Shown one piece after another: positions 42,755 to 63,342 of a stretch of DNA of 64,000 nt. The translations under genes and the position numbers were made by a program. Numbering within the stretch: the first letter of the stretch is position 1; the number at the start of each line of letters is the position of its first letter. Below the pieces are notes generated by a model. That model saw only the letters and a list, made by a program, of their open reading frames with translations, had not been told where the DNA came from and did not search any database. The DNA is from Xestospongia muta (lineage: Eukaryota > Porifera > Demospongiae > Haplosclerida > Petrosiidae), in the NCBI GenBank assembly GCA_963693285.1, contig OY848922.1, forward strand, positions 1,786,923-1,850,922. The letters are read 5' to 3'.

Positions 42755-45700
42755 TTATTCAACAGTTAAGGATCTTAGCCATCGCTTCTTTATTTTAATA
42801 AACTCTTGATCTCTTTCTAAAGCTTCTAATATAATCCTGTGACCACACAACCTATTTGTAGAATCAGCTGTCTCCTCCAATGCTGATATAAATCCCATAA
42901 ACCCACGATCTCCTGCCTCTTTCAATCCATCAACTAGAAGACGAAGACCCATAGTACGATGATTTGGAGCTGAAAGTATTTCACTTGCAGGACGGTCTCT
43001 GAAGATGTCTGTACTGTCACCAGCCAACTGATGTATTTTGGAACGATTATTTTCTGTTAAGATTCCATATTGGTAGAGACAATTACAGACATAGAGATCT
43101 AAATGATCACACAAAAGTTCAAAATATCGGTCCAAAATATGAGGCACTACAGCTTCTATAAACAAATCATTCATATAATCTATATATTAGCATCATTTGA
43201 ATTTCTCACGTTTTTCTATATCAATACAAGGCATGATTTTCCTTGCAGGAATTGGACTACTCCTGGTTCTAGGATGCTGTAAAATTAAAAGCATATACAT
43301 TCAATATCTATATGTCATTGTGTCTGGTCTTTATCATGTCAATGAACGGATTAATTAACTTATTGTTATATCTTCAATTATAATATGACCCGATTTGCAA
43401 TAAAGGATCACTTTTGTCAAAATGTTTGTAACAATCTGTGAAAAGCCACCATGGTTAGAACACCTCAAAAACAATTTTGTATACATACAAACAGTTACCA
43501 TTAATAGCTGTGCATATATAGTAACTGTATGTGTAGAAAACTGTTTCTGAGGTGTTTTAATAGTGGTCCTTTTCACAATTCAGGTCACGTATGTTTTGCC
43601 AGAAGTGGCCCCTTATTGCAAACCAGCTCATTTTTATATAGCCATATTTTGTCTTTGGACACTCAACAATTATTTACCCTTTGCTTTTGCTTTAGTTTAT
43701 TTTTCATGGGCTGTATACTACCAAACACAGATGATCTATGGCAAGTCAAACCATCAGCGCTGATTGTTAGTTGCCCCCTTAGACTTGATGCCACAGGGTA
43801 TGTGTTAGCTGTTGCTGTTGTGGGAGTTGAGAATTGTACTAATTGTCGTTGCTATAATAAATCATAGTAATATATATATATAGGATTAGATAAGTTGACA
43901 TATTCTTACCCATGATATGATTTTTTGATTCATAGTTGCTTTTTCTGACTCGTCCTGGAAAGAAGAAAATAGCGAATACCAATTAGACTGTTTTTTCATA
44001 TTTAATAATCAAAGCATAACTATGTATGATGTACCTTAACAAATTGAATGATCCATATCATTTGATGTACAGGAAGATCCACAAAGAACTGCAATCGTTG
44101 CGTTAAACAGCACTGAACATAGGGTCTCACATTATTCAGTGGCAGAGGACAGACTTTAGTGAGATGTTGGGTTTTACAATCGGGATCACTACAGTCTAAA
44201 TAAATACATGGTATATGTCTTGTAGAAGTGTCTGTCTCAATAACATACTCAAGAGATGGAGTATGAGTCCAAACTATCTCAATAGTCTTGACAGCCTTTA
44301 TGATAATATCTATTATGTACTGAGCCGTGTCACAGGCTTTTATGTTATCCAACAGATTTGGGAACAAGTTACAAAACTCTATTTTTATTCCTCCCTTGTC
44401 TTCTGTAATCCGTAGTAGATACGATTCACCATTTGAAGTAAGTGAAAAAGTTGCAGATATTTGACTGGTGCAGTAACAAAGTTGGAACTGACGAGATAGT
44501 ACAACAATTACACGAGCAAGAAAGCCAGGTGGAAGGGTAGCATTCGTTGGTATCAAGTAAACTGGCTCAACACTATCATCACATCGGAAAGGATCACTTT
44601 CATTATCATCAATGGGAGTTGATGGTAAGAGAATGGGACAAAAGTAGCCAGTTTCTTCTTCTTTAGTAGCTGGAGCCATTAAGTGGAGATGCTGTAACAA
44701 GTCTGACATCCAGGTGTGAGGCAAACATTGGGCTCGTGAAGTCTCACTTTGTGGAATCTGACTAAATATAAGAGAGTGGAAGAAAGTATTCATGAAACCA
44801 CATTCAGTAAACTGTTTCCAGTTGGCATAATATTTTCCCTGCTTGTGGTGTGAACTAGAGCAATTTAATATATTCGCAAGAGAGGTGAAAAGCCATTGTA
44901 TGTCAGTAAATATATACTGACTCAGATAAGAAGCACTTGATACATAGAAAACTAGGCAGAGTTCATTGAACTTTTTTAATGCTTTCAAAGCCTCATCTTG
45001 AGATAATTCGTGCATTGATGCTATTTGATAAAACTCTGTAAGTGGGATGACCGGCTGTGCTCTTTCCTCAGCTAGCATTTTAATATGATTTATCAAAGCT
45101 ACCCATAAAGTAGGCATTGTAATTACTGAAGCATTTGAAGAGAATTCTTTTAGCTTCTTCCGTAGCCTTAAAATACCCTGACATTTGTTAGTACCTGCTA
45201 AATCATTACTAACAAATGCTGGATCTGGATCAAGCACGCTCTCTGTTGGAGATGTACACACGTGTTCGCAAATAGAATTAGTTGCCATCAGAGCAGCTTC
45301 TTTTGCCAAACCATCATTATTAAAGCAGCTCATTTTCAATTGGTCATAGTGAGTTCCTACCATGAGAGTATTTGTTGAAGTGGACGTTAACTCTGAGGAG
45401 GAACAAGAGCGTGCAATATTGATCCAGCTGGAGATTTCTTCTAGATTAGAGGTAGGCATTGTTTCATGATGGACAAGCCGTCCGTTCTTCAAGACTCTTA
45501 TTTGAGCATTTTGATGTAGGTGATCATAGAGGTTGTGCACTATAAGATATATGGTGTTGGATCCTGGGAAAAATTGAGGGAGAAGATGTCTGAAGAAAGG
45601 CATGCCACCGCAATCAATTATTTGGTAAAGTATTATATGTTGTTCAACAGGCCTATAGTTTGTGTCTTCTGGTGGTAAGTCTCTTTTAACAAGCTCTTTG

Positions 45701-46505
45701 TAAACTTCTTTTCTAATAGCATCCAAAAAAGGTGAAGTGACTGAATCATTTGATGAAGAGGTATTCCAACTGACTATATTGCCACGAGTAGATTTTTGTT
45801 GCATCTTTTCAATAATTGGTTGACTGAGATTGTGTATTTTGTTGTCCTCTGTAACTATTCGAAGTTTTTGCGAACGATTGCTTTGCCAATAAATTTTTGG
45901 CAAAATCTCAATGAGATCTGTACTGGAGGGTGATTCAGGTAAACCATTACCGAGAAGATGACATATTGTACTTGTTTTTCCTGCACCGGTCTGTCCCAAA
46001 ACTACTATATTGTGTCCAATGACAGTCACAAGAGAGTTATGACAAGCAATTGCAAAATAGTCATTATTGTAACGGGTTTCAGTGCTGACTTTGGTTATGA
46101 TATCTATTGTGAGTAAAGAAAACTTCCTGTGATCAGTAAGCTATGGTTTCAAATAGTTCTTAGCTGGAATGTATTGACCAACAATGCATTAGAAATCAAT
46201 CAAATCATAAATTTATTTTATTTATTATTTATAATTTACTAGTTTAAAACAATAGAACACTAATCTATCTTGATAAAGCTTTCTTAAGCTTGTCAAAGAC
46301 ATTGGTATTATAAATACAGCTGAGGTTCATTTAACTCACTGTCTAAAGATTTTGATCGAAAAGACGGTCTCAAAGGGAAAGGGCATTTGTTATTAATCAA
46401 AACATATTCTTCATCAGGATCATCACACTCAAGGGAGCTGCTCAGAATTTGACATTCATATCTGTCATTATCTTTAATACCTAATAGTGCATCGAAAGAA
46501 ATCAT
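42755..46505 (-). CDS. Roc-COR GTPase with C-terminal CARD
   Basis: Five exons (minus): 46340-46505, 44035-46103, 43910-43954, 43210-43276, 42755-43155. Phases fit throughout (166, 2069, 45, 67, 401 nt), giving 915 aa. P-loop GQTGAGKTS at about 92-100; DCGG (switch II/G3) about 219-222; VGTHYD (G4-like, TKxD variant) about 304-309: together a Roc-type GTPase with a long insert after the P-loop. A COR-like region follows, with the pattern LCLVFYVS...YIFTDIQWLFTSL. The C-terminus (about 785-880) has a CARD-like pattern: YQYGILTENNRSKIHQL, then GLRLLVDGLKEAGDRGFMGF and ISALEE. Expected role: GTP-regulated scaffold that recruits other CARD proteins. The link of exon 4 to the CARD exon rests on a GTGAGA donor and a 54-bp intron. 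Confidence 0.8.
43381..43640. mobile_element. Foldback/MITE-like element in a Roc-COR-CARD intron
   Basis: Two arms of about 110-120 bp are inverted around a short centre near 43501-43518. Left arm: atttgcaataaaggatcact ... acacctcaaaaacaattt; right arm carries the reverse complements (ccccttattgcaaac, ctgtttctgaggtgtt). No protein-coding content. The arms are diverged, so the copy is old. Confidence 0.75.
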
Positions 46506-47092
46506 AAATTCAGTAATGGATGCATTAAAAATGTACTGTAAATTAGATAAGTTGAATAGGCTTGTTAAATTAGTAAAAATAGTCTTAAAGTTTGCAATTT
46601 AATTAAGTGTCAAGAGTTTAGGGATTCCTTTTAAGGTATGGCCTTCTCTGCTTACAATATACAGAGACAGCTTTTTCATTAAACTTCTAGGAACTGACTT
46701 TGTAATGCTCTGCAAGATTTATCTTGATCTTCTGACTCCACTGGACCAGAAGTAAACTGAAACACCGAGTCAGGTTCAAATCTTAAATTCAGTACCACCT
46801 ACCTGAGCACTCAATGTTTGTCCCATATCTGAATAACTTTATGGCAGCACACTCCACACTTCAGGCTTGTACCTCAGAGATGAAATAAAGGCCTATTATA
46901 TAACCCAAGTTAATGGGGGATCACCCTCTTACACATTATCACACTCCAGTGTTTTTACAAACCTTCCTTACTAATATAAACTCATGATCATATGACAAGA
47001 CTATGACACGAAAGTAATATATATATATATATATATATATAAGGATAATGGAGTGAAATTGCAAATACAACAATAAATAATGTATTTAAAAG
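46506..47092. other. Spacer upstream of Roc-COR-CARD / downstream of MVB12
   Basis: Nothing gene-like is seen. It contains a TA microsatellite near 47012-47042 and presumably the Roc-COR-CARD promoter next to 46505. Confidence 0.5.
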
Positions 47093-49874
47093 TTAAGCTT
47101 GTGCTATTTGCTCTTCCAGTGACCAGTCAAATTTGAACTAGAGAATTAAAAAGAGATGTTAAACAGACTGAAACAAATGAAAAATGATAACTCTAGACGA
47201 TAAGGTATTTGATTAAAAGTAAGCTCTGTTTCTATCAAATTAAGTAAGAAGGTTAAAAAAACTAGTCTAGATGGAAATACAATGGCTATCAATTAAAAAT
47301 CTGGGAAGTTTTAGCAATGTTTCCGCCAAATTTGGAGTAGTCATATCGAAAAACATTTTTCTTCTAAAAAGTATAGAAAATGAACACTGGGACTAAATTC
47401 TACGCTATTTGGTAAACAATCAAATTTTTTAATGAAACTTGCTGATGATGTGGATGTATCTATAGACAAAAAGTAATCTTTCTAACCTTATTTTCCACAT
47501 CGTCCAAAGTAAGCAGGTTCATGTCTGGTAGCTGAAACTATTAATGAGATACATTAATATGTCAATAACACACACACACACTGCGTTCCTGCACATAAAT
47601 ACCTCTTTTGTATGTAACAATACACGTTCATTATAATTATGGCTTGCTAACCTGGACTTGATAAGTATCATGAGATTCGTTTAATTTAAAGGTCAAACCA
47701 TCAACAGCTAGCCAAACAAAACCACTATAAAACATGCATTACCACAGTAATATAATACCTTACCAGTTCTAATGTTCCTTTTCGAAAATTGTCTCCCCAG
47801 GGTTCTAAAAGGGATTGTAAGTGCACGAGTATTCATTCATTTATTCATCCATATGTCAATCCATCTATCCATCCATTCTTTTTTCATCCTCTTACGGTTC
47901 ATAAATTGGGTTACTCTCTCCTCGTTGTTTGACTGGTTGTTGGTTTTGTGTTGGTTGAGCTGTCTTGTCAGTACTGGTGTTACTACTCTTCTTATCTAAC
48001 TTAGTCACCTGATAACATATACTGAAACCATTGATTTCTCTACGATAGGATAATAGAGCATTAGAACACTATACTAATTATGAAAGGACATTAAAATATG
48101 CCTTGTCATAGCTGATTGAACCCTTATGCAATAGTACAACATTCCGGATATTACTATAACAAATCATAGACTGATACTTAACTATTTGTCATTTGTTATG
48201 TTAGTTTTACCAACTCCTACCCCTCCATCTACTACCAAATTTGTCCCATAATTAAAGACAAAATCACTTACGGTAATCTCTTATAGCCATTAGGTACATG
48301 TTCTTTCTTGGATCCAGCCAGTACTAGAACATCAGTAATAGCTTCGACAGCTTCCTCAAGAGGTGTCAATTTGATAGCTACTACTTTAGCAGCAAAGGGC
48401 TTAATATCTTCACATTAAAAGACAAGAATATAAACATTTGGTGTATTTATATTTTTCAATTGTATGTCATCTTTTCGTTCACATGTCAGACACATTGCTA
48501 TGTGTCATGTGTTCAAGCTGGGAGGATTGTCACATGTTAAGAGTTAGACACTCCTCTTTGCTAAGAGGAGGGATCACGTTTGCAAGCAGGGCTCATATTT
48601 ATTGAAAAATGGGAGGGACTACAGTGTAGTATTATTTCTAATACTAAACTATGATGGTCATATAGTAGTAAGACGTCTTTGTAGGGGGTGGGGCTATATG
48701 TGTTTTGTAAGTCACTCTTGAAATGCTTCAGAAATGAAAAAAATTACTCCTTTGATTTCATTCTGAATAGATTATTTCTTCGTTTTCTAATATCTTATGA
48801 AACTACATATTGTTGTTAATTTTATACTGAAGTACAAGTGATTGTCCTTTGGTCTCATAAAACCACACCCCTTATCTTAAATTGGACTTACTGTCATCTA
48901 GTGTTTCCGACAGTAGTCGATAACCGAATGAAGCCCGATCAGATGGTGATAACACTTTAATATCGGTGAGGGCTACTCTTCCCTGTAAGTAATAAAAATA
49001 ATAACAGGTTCAACTTGAATTGTCTTCCTAACAAAGTAGCACTCCTGTATAGTATAAAATTTGTTGCCATGGCAATGTCATTAATTTACTTTTTATCACT
49101 AATAATGTCTCGGCAGCTTAGCTTTAGAATTTCAGGTTTTAGAATTAATGAGGGAACAATAGGATCGATAAAATCAGCTATACCATTTTATTAAAAAGCT
49201 TTTGTAGGTAAGAGATTATGTCATTATACTACAAATTATGTTCTAAACCTAGACTTTCTAAAGATAACTACAGCATGATGTGTTGCTAAGTAAATCCATT
49301 GTATGCAGAGAAGTAACTGGCTTTTATATCTGCCATGGTTCATTACCTTTGCTTTACATAACAACTTTTAATAATGGCCATTTGTAAATACTAAAAATAT
49401 GTTATAAGTTTACTAAATGCTACATAGTGCCACGCCTACTTACGAGCTTGCAATCTCAGATCAATAATAAGGAATTGATCAAAAAAGTTGATATACAGCC
49501 AAGATGATCATGTTAATTAAGGGGTGTGGCCATCTTCAGTTTGTATATACTTATTACATCACTTACGAATCGAGGGTTAGGTATTTCTCGACTGTATGCT
49601 AAATATCTTTTGGAGAAACTAAATTTTCCTCCTTCATTGATTGGAGGCTCAATCTATCAATAAAAAACAAACAAAATGATTCAAAAAATGATCTGAATCG
49701 ATTCTAAAATCAATTTAGTTGTCAATCAAGGATGGAATGGTTGATTACCGCTATATACTTCGGTGGAGCCTTTTCCTTCTTGTTTAGAATGACAAGATCC
49801 GACATAACGAGGTCCATGATGTCCACTCCTACCACACTAAAATCTGTCCCCTCCTCTTGACTTGTATTGGACAT
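47093..49874 (-). CDS. MVB12: ESCRT-I subunit MVB12 (MABP and UMA domains)
   Basis: Subunit of ESCRT-I, which sorts ubiquitinated cargo into multivesicular bodies. Nine exons (minus): 49749-49874, 49567-49653, 48892-48982, 48272-48407, 47896-48039, 47764-47804, 47652-47707, 47487-47531, 47093-47137, all in phase, 256 aa (human MVB12A 273). The MABP region is recognisable from ALTDIKVL, GYRLLSETLDD, a VLVLAGSKK strand and NGYKRLPEINGFSICYQV. A polar linker rich in Gln and Thr follows. The C-terminal UMA box reads NPIYEP, then VDGLTFKLN, then LTLDDVENKFKF, matching the pattern of MVB12A/B and UBAP1. Several exons are under 60 bp. It shares a 222-bp divergent promoter with the NHE gene. Confidence 0.87.
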
Positions 49875-50096
49875 AATTTGTGGCTTTATAACAGACAATA
49901 GAAATACAAGACTTGATTGACAAACAATATTAATTGATAACCACGCCTACCAACCACGCCCATTTGCTTGCATGTAGGGTTGTAGAAGCCTGCGACTGTC
50001 AATAATTTTATTACGACACTGTTCGTCAATAATCTCAGGGTCGTCTTCTACTGACAGCAATCAAGGCTGAAGCTGCACTCCAGAGAGAGGCCAGTC
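49875..50096. promoter_or_regulatory. Divergent promoter MVB12 / NHE
   Basis: 222 bp between opposite start codons. It is richer in G+C than its surroundings on the NHE side (ctgcactccagagagaggcc before the ATG). No TATA box is seen in a fixed position. Confidence 0.55.
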
Positions 50097-58707
<8,611 letters not shown>

Positions 58708-61700
58708 TATAATGCTCTATCATTATTGCATAATTCCTCCATTGAAATAATAGAAAAAGCAGCTTAAAATTAGAATTTGGGACATTGTTGCATTCAATTG
58801 AATTGCCTTGCCACATCAATATTCTCTTGATAGTGGTTCACTCAGCTGAAAAATGACTTACACCCTTAATCATAGCACATTCTAATTTTTAGAGGTATCT
58901 GTAATATAAACAGTACTCCATCCACTGTGTAACAAATCACCATCCCAATTCTTTACTGTCACCATGGAGGAGTCAGATTATTGAGTTGAAGTTAGTGTGT
59001 TATTAGATAATATGAGTATACCACAGACAGTGGGATTGGTGATTGGCTATACCACATCATATAGCTTGTGTGGTATAAGGCTTCTTTCTAGCATTCCTGA
59101 GAAAGAAGTTAGTGAAATTGTAAGGCTGTTATTGGAGTGGCTTTGATTGTAATTGTATCTGTTTGTAGTTTGTAGAGCCTTGTTAATTTGGTAAAGTTTC
59201 TTTGAGGCAGGTTGGTGTGTCTGTTTTGACATTTTTTGTATGTCGTTTATTGAAACATGTACAGTGTTACTGCAGTCACAGAAATAGAATGACAAATATG
59301 GTATTAACTAGTTTATAGCTTAGCTATTCTTAGTCATTGTAGTAAGTACTGGTCTAGAGCTTACTAATGGTAGCTATCTTAGGTCACTGTGGTAAGTACT
59401 GATGTTCACTAGTCTAGAGTTTACTAATGGTAGCTATCTTAGGTCACTGTGGTAAGTACTGATGTTCACTAGTCTAGAGCTTACTAATGGTAGCTATCCT
59501 ATGTCACTGTGGTAAGTACTGATGTTCACTAGTCTAGAGCTTACTAATGGTAGCTATCCTATGTCACTGTGGTAAGTACTGATGTTTACTAGTCTAGAGC
59601 TTACTAATGGTAGCTATCCTATGTCACTGTGGTAAGTACTGATGTTTACTAGTCCAGAGCTTACTAATGGTAGCTATCCTATGTCACTGTGGTAAGTACT
59701 GATGTTTACTAGTCTAGAGCTTACTAATAGTAGCTATCCTAGGTCACTGTGGTAAGTACTGATGTTCACTAGTCTAGTGGTAGCTAATAGTCTAGAGCTT
59801 GTACTAGTAGCTATTCTATGTCACTGTGATGATCACTAGTCTAAAGCTTCATTATAAGTAAAAGACTATGGTAACCACCGATTGTCTTTAGCTACTATGG
59901 TCCAGTAATATAAAAACTGTAGTTACTCTATAAATCATAGTTTTGATAATGAGGTAACTATGTTATTTAATTTATTGTACAGATTAATTGAATTAGTCTT
60001 ATGAGATATTAACCTGTTGACGCTACTGGTTTGTTTCTGTTGTCATATTTATATGGGATACAGCTGCAATAATGTAGTCCTTGTTGTAGTAACGTAATAT
60101 TGTTACATATATCAAACCTGTTTTCTAGAGAAAGACTCATACCCATTCTCAATGCATGCAGTACTGTAATACACGTACATGTGCATGTACAAACTACATG
60201 TAGTACATGTACAAAATACATGTATTTGTATAAATACAATTTGTTGATAACATTAGACAGTTTCACTTGTTTCATTATCATTATTGTTGGGAGTCAATTT
60301 TAGTCCAGCTGCAATGTGAAATGTGAAGCCTAAGAATGCTAATATTTACTATTGAACTCCACTTGAATGCTTTGTAGCTGTGTTTGTTTCAAAAGCTATG
60401 GATCAGCTACTATGATCCACCAGGTCAACAATTACATGCTCATTTGAAGCAGAACTGTTTAATAATGATTGTTTGTGTCTCTTCTTACTTGACAGGATAT
60501 GGATGAACTTTAAAGGGTTAATAATTTGAAAATTGATTACTTATATGATGTGACAATATTTCATACCTTGTACTGCAATTTGTAGATCATGTACTTGTAC
60601 AGGATATACGACTATCTTGAGGGCCAAAAGTCTAATGATGTACGAAGAGTAATTGTTATTAATTGTTAACTAATAGTTCACTGATAACTAGTTTTATATA
60701 CCGGTAAATGGCGGTAATATTAGTAGAGTATTCTAGTAAATGTGTACCTTTAGAAATTGTACAAATCTCTTTTATGTTTTTGTGGGACAACAGTTAACAT
60801 ACTACTTAGAGAATCCTCTTATCAATGTTGCTTTCTATTAATAAATGCTCTCTACTCAAAGACACTTGTTATAGTCTAATACTAATATCTATTGTATTAT
60901 GCAATGTTTATATTAATTACACAAAGGAGTACTGTACCTTCGTGGAAACGTTCCATTGCAATGTAGGTGTGGTATGACTGTTGTCTATTTTTCCTTTGGG
61001 ACTGGATAATAATTATTGCTGTCACTAGATCAACATACGCTGGTTTACATAGAACGATAGTATTAAATGTAGGTTTTAAAGCAAACTGTACCATCTGGTA
61101 GCTGCATTAGCGGTACTTTCTGTGTCAGTGTACGAAACATTAATGATGTTTAGTTTGATGGTAATCATCTCTTTATCTCTATAGCAATAACATAGTGGGA
61201 TTATAGAGATGTTTGTGACAGCTGTTTGATAGCCATCCCAAATCTTTTGCTCATATTCTGTTTTTGAGTCATGTTATTTTAGAATTGTTAAATGTACTTA
61301 TTGGCACAGTTGAACACTTTGAATTGTTAAAGTTGTTATGAGTGAAAATTTTATGACAATAAACTAGCTCATGATACACAACAAATTTGTTTTATTATCT
61401 CTCATAAGATCACTCTAAAATAGGACCCCTCTATGCTTTCAAGTTACTTGTGCTTGTCCCATATGCTAATACTTTGGTGTATTGTTCAACCTCTGTGTTG
61501 AGTACACTTGTATCTAAGGACAGTTTACATTTGTTTAGCATAGAAAAGGAACAAGTAACATAAGGTTTAAAAGAAGTATGTTATATCTTGTGATGTTTCC
61601 TTGTAAAAAAGTGTCTAATTCAATCAATGTAAAGGTTTTTATTGTTGTGGTTGAGAGATATTGAATTTAGATATCAATTTACATCTTGCTGTATTTAAAT

Positions 61701-62500
61701 ACAATTATAAACAACAATTAACGGCCCTTTCTCAATTTTATGAGTTATCTGGAAATCCACTTGTGGATAACAACTGTATAATGTTATTATTATATTGTAA
61801 AAAACAACAAAATGATCTGTTGAAAGTCAACACAGTACCAGCTGCCAATTCCATTTTCTTGCTGTCTCAATATTGAACTCTTACCTCAAGGACATCTGTT
61901 ATGTGGTAGGTTCATCAACATTAGTAAAGCCTCAATAATCTATGGACTTCTTGGGACCAAACGGTTTAAAACAATGTCTTGTTTTCATAGTGGACCAATT
62001 AATCCAATTACTTATGTTAAAAAACACATCTAAAATTACTTTTATTACATTTCAATAAGGATTTAGCTTTAAAATTATTTAAAAGCTAATTATATTGAAG
62101 CTGAAATTGAATTTTGATAACTTTTGATAGAGGCACAAGTTACTCATATAGATATCATAAATGTTTAGTATTAATGACATCAGAATGACATCAAAGCTCA
62201 AGTATTATAAATGGCATTATAATAACCTTTGATTCTTGTTTACTTCTAGCAGCTGTGTTTGTTCAAAAATTTGCTCCACTTGTCTTTAATTAACACTTTT
62301 ACTTTAGTGAACTTTGTAAAATTAATTAAATCAGTATCTCTTTAATTAACAGTTGATGTGCTAATCTGTGAGGAAACCACACATCAACACCAACTGCTGG
62401 GAGCACTATTATTTAATTTGGCAATAGTAGTACAAGTAGTAGTGAAGTATTTTATGGGAATTACAATATAGTAACTGTTCTTTGTTTATTTTATACTTAC
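58708..62500. other. Spacer (or 3' intron) downstream of NHE
   Basis: No gene supported. It contains array C of the 60-bp minisatellite, several short tacatgta palindromes near 60170-60230, and an isolated open segment at 61661-61876 that I cannot assign. Confidence 0.5.
59335..59795 (+). repeat. 60-bp minisatellite, array C
   Basis: Seven to eight regular copies of the array A unit in the same orientation as array A. Unit starts fall every 60 bases. The dominant variant here has ctatgtcactg where array A mostly has ctaggtcactg, so arrays have evolved separately. Confidence 0.94.
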
Positions 62501-62502
62501 AG

Positions 62503-63013
62503 GTCTTCATCATTATTGCTTGTAGATAGTATTGACATATGTACATTGCCTGTAGATAGTATTGACATATGTACATTGCCTGTAGATAGTATTGACATAT
62601 GGACATTGCCTGTAGATAGTATTGACATATGCACATTGCCTGTAGATAGTATTGACATATGGACATTGCCTGTAGATAGTATTGACATATGCACATTGCC
62701 TGTAGATAGTATTGACATATGCACATTGCATGTAGATAGTATTGACATATGGACATTGCCTGTAGATAGTACTGACATATGCACATTGCCTGTAGATAGT
62801 ATTGACATATGGACATTGCCTGTAGATAGTACTGACATATGCACATTGCCTGTAGATAGTATTGACATATGGACATTGCCTGTAGATAGTATTGACATAT
62901 GCACATTGCCTGTAGATAGTATTGACATATGCACATTGCCTATAGATAGTATTGACATATGGACATTGCCTGTAGATAGTATTGACATATGTACATTGCC
63001 TGTATGTAGATAG
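62503..63013 (+). other. Candidate distal exon encoding decapeptide repeats
   Basis: A strong acceptor (long pyrimidine run, tacttacag) ends at 62502. From there the frame KSSSLLL then VDSIDICTLP repeats is open to a TAG at 63011-63013, and its phase fits the donor of the NHE exon ending at 58606. A one-in-three phase match, low-complexity content and a 3.9-kb intron make this only a possibility. Confidence 0.2.
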
Positions 63014-63265
63014 TATTGACATATGCACATTGCCTGTAGATAGTACTGACATATGCACATTACCTGTAGATAGTATTGACATATGGACATTGCCTGTATG
63101 TAGATAGTACTGACATATGCACATTGCCTGTATGTAGATAGTATTGACATATGCCCATTGCCTGGTAGATAGTATTGACATATGCCCATTGCCTGTGATA
63201 GTATTGACATATGTACATTACCTGTAGATAGTACTGACATATGGACATTGCCTGTAGATAGTACT
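62521..63265. repeat. 30-bp minisatellite with alternating variants
   Basis: About 25 copies of a 30-bp unit (tgtagatagtattgacatat, gcacattgcc). Variants gcacatt and ggacatt alternate over much of the array, suggesting 60-bp dimers. As the unit is a multiple of three and lacks stops in several frames, one long frame is open on the plus strand (decapeptide VDSIDICTLP or VDSIDIWTLP) and three overlapping frames on the minus strand. Confidence 0.95.
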
Positions 63266-63342
63266 GACATATGGACACATGTCAAGTCACATGACTCATA
63301 GTGTAATGTTAAAAAGGAATGTCTGCTTTTATCATAAACCAC

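Larger units (their letters stand above)
39353..43140. repeat. Tandem segmental duplication, unit 2 (3.8 kb, two deletions)
   Basis: Second copy of the unit. Relative to unit 1 it lacks about 880 bp of the TRIM gene (34137-35014), with a 10-bp filler at the junction, and about 910 bp spanning the TRIM 3' part and downstream flank (35476-36387). The junction between units shares only two or three bases (tgg), pointing to end-joining or template switching and not to recombination between long repeats. Confidence 0.9.

Noticed and set aside
43529..43867. 112-codon plus-strand frame
   Set aside because: It overlaps the right arm of the foldback element in an intron of the opposite-strand gene and has no recognisable domain.
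61661..61876. Plus-strand frame beginning LDINLHLAVFKYNYKQQL
   Set aside because: Its composition is protein-like, but there is no ATG, no clear partner exon and no family I recognise; left unannotated.
62409..63342. Long minus-strand frames of 175-281 codons over the 30-bp satellite
   Set aside because: They are three overlapping frames of the same tandem repeat, open only because the period is a multiple of three; there is no acceptor, start context or non-repeat domain.
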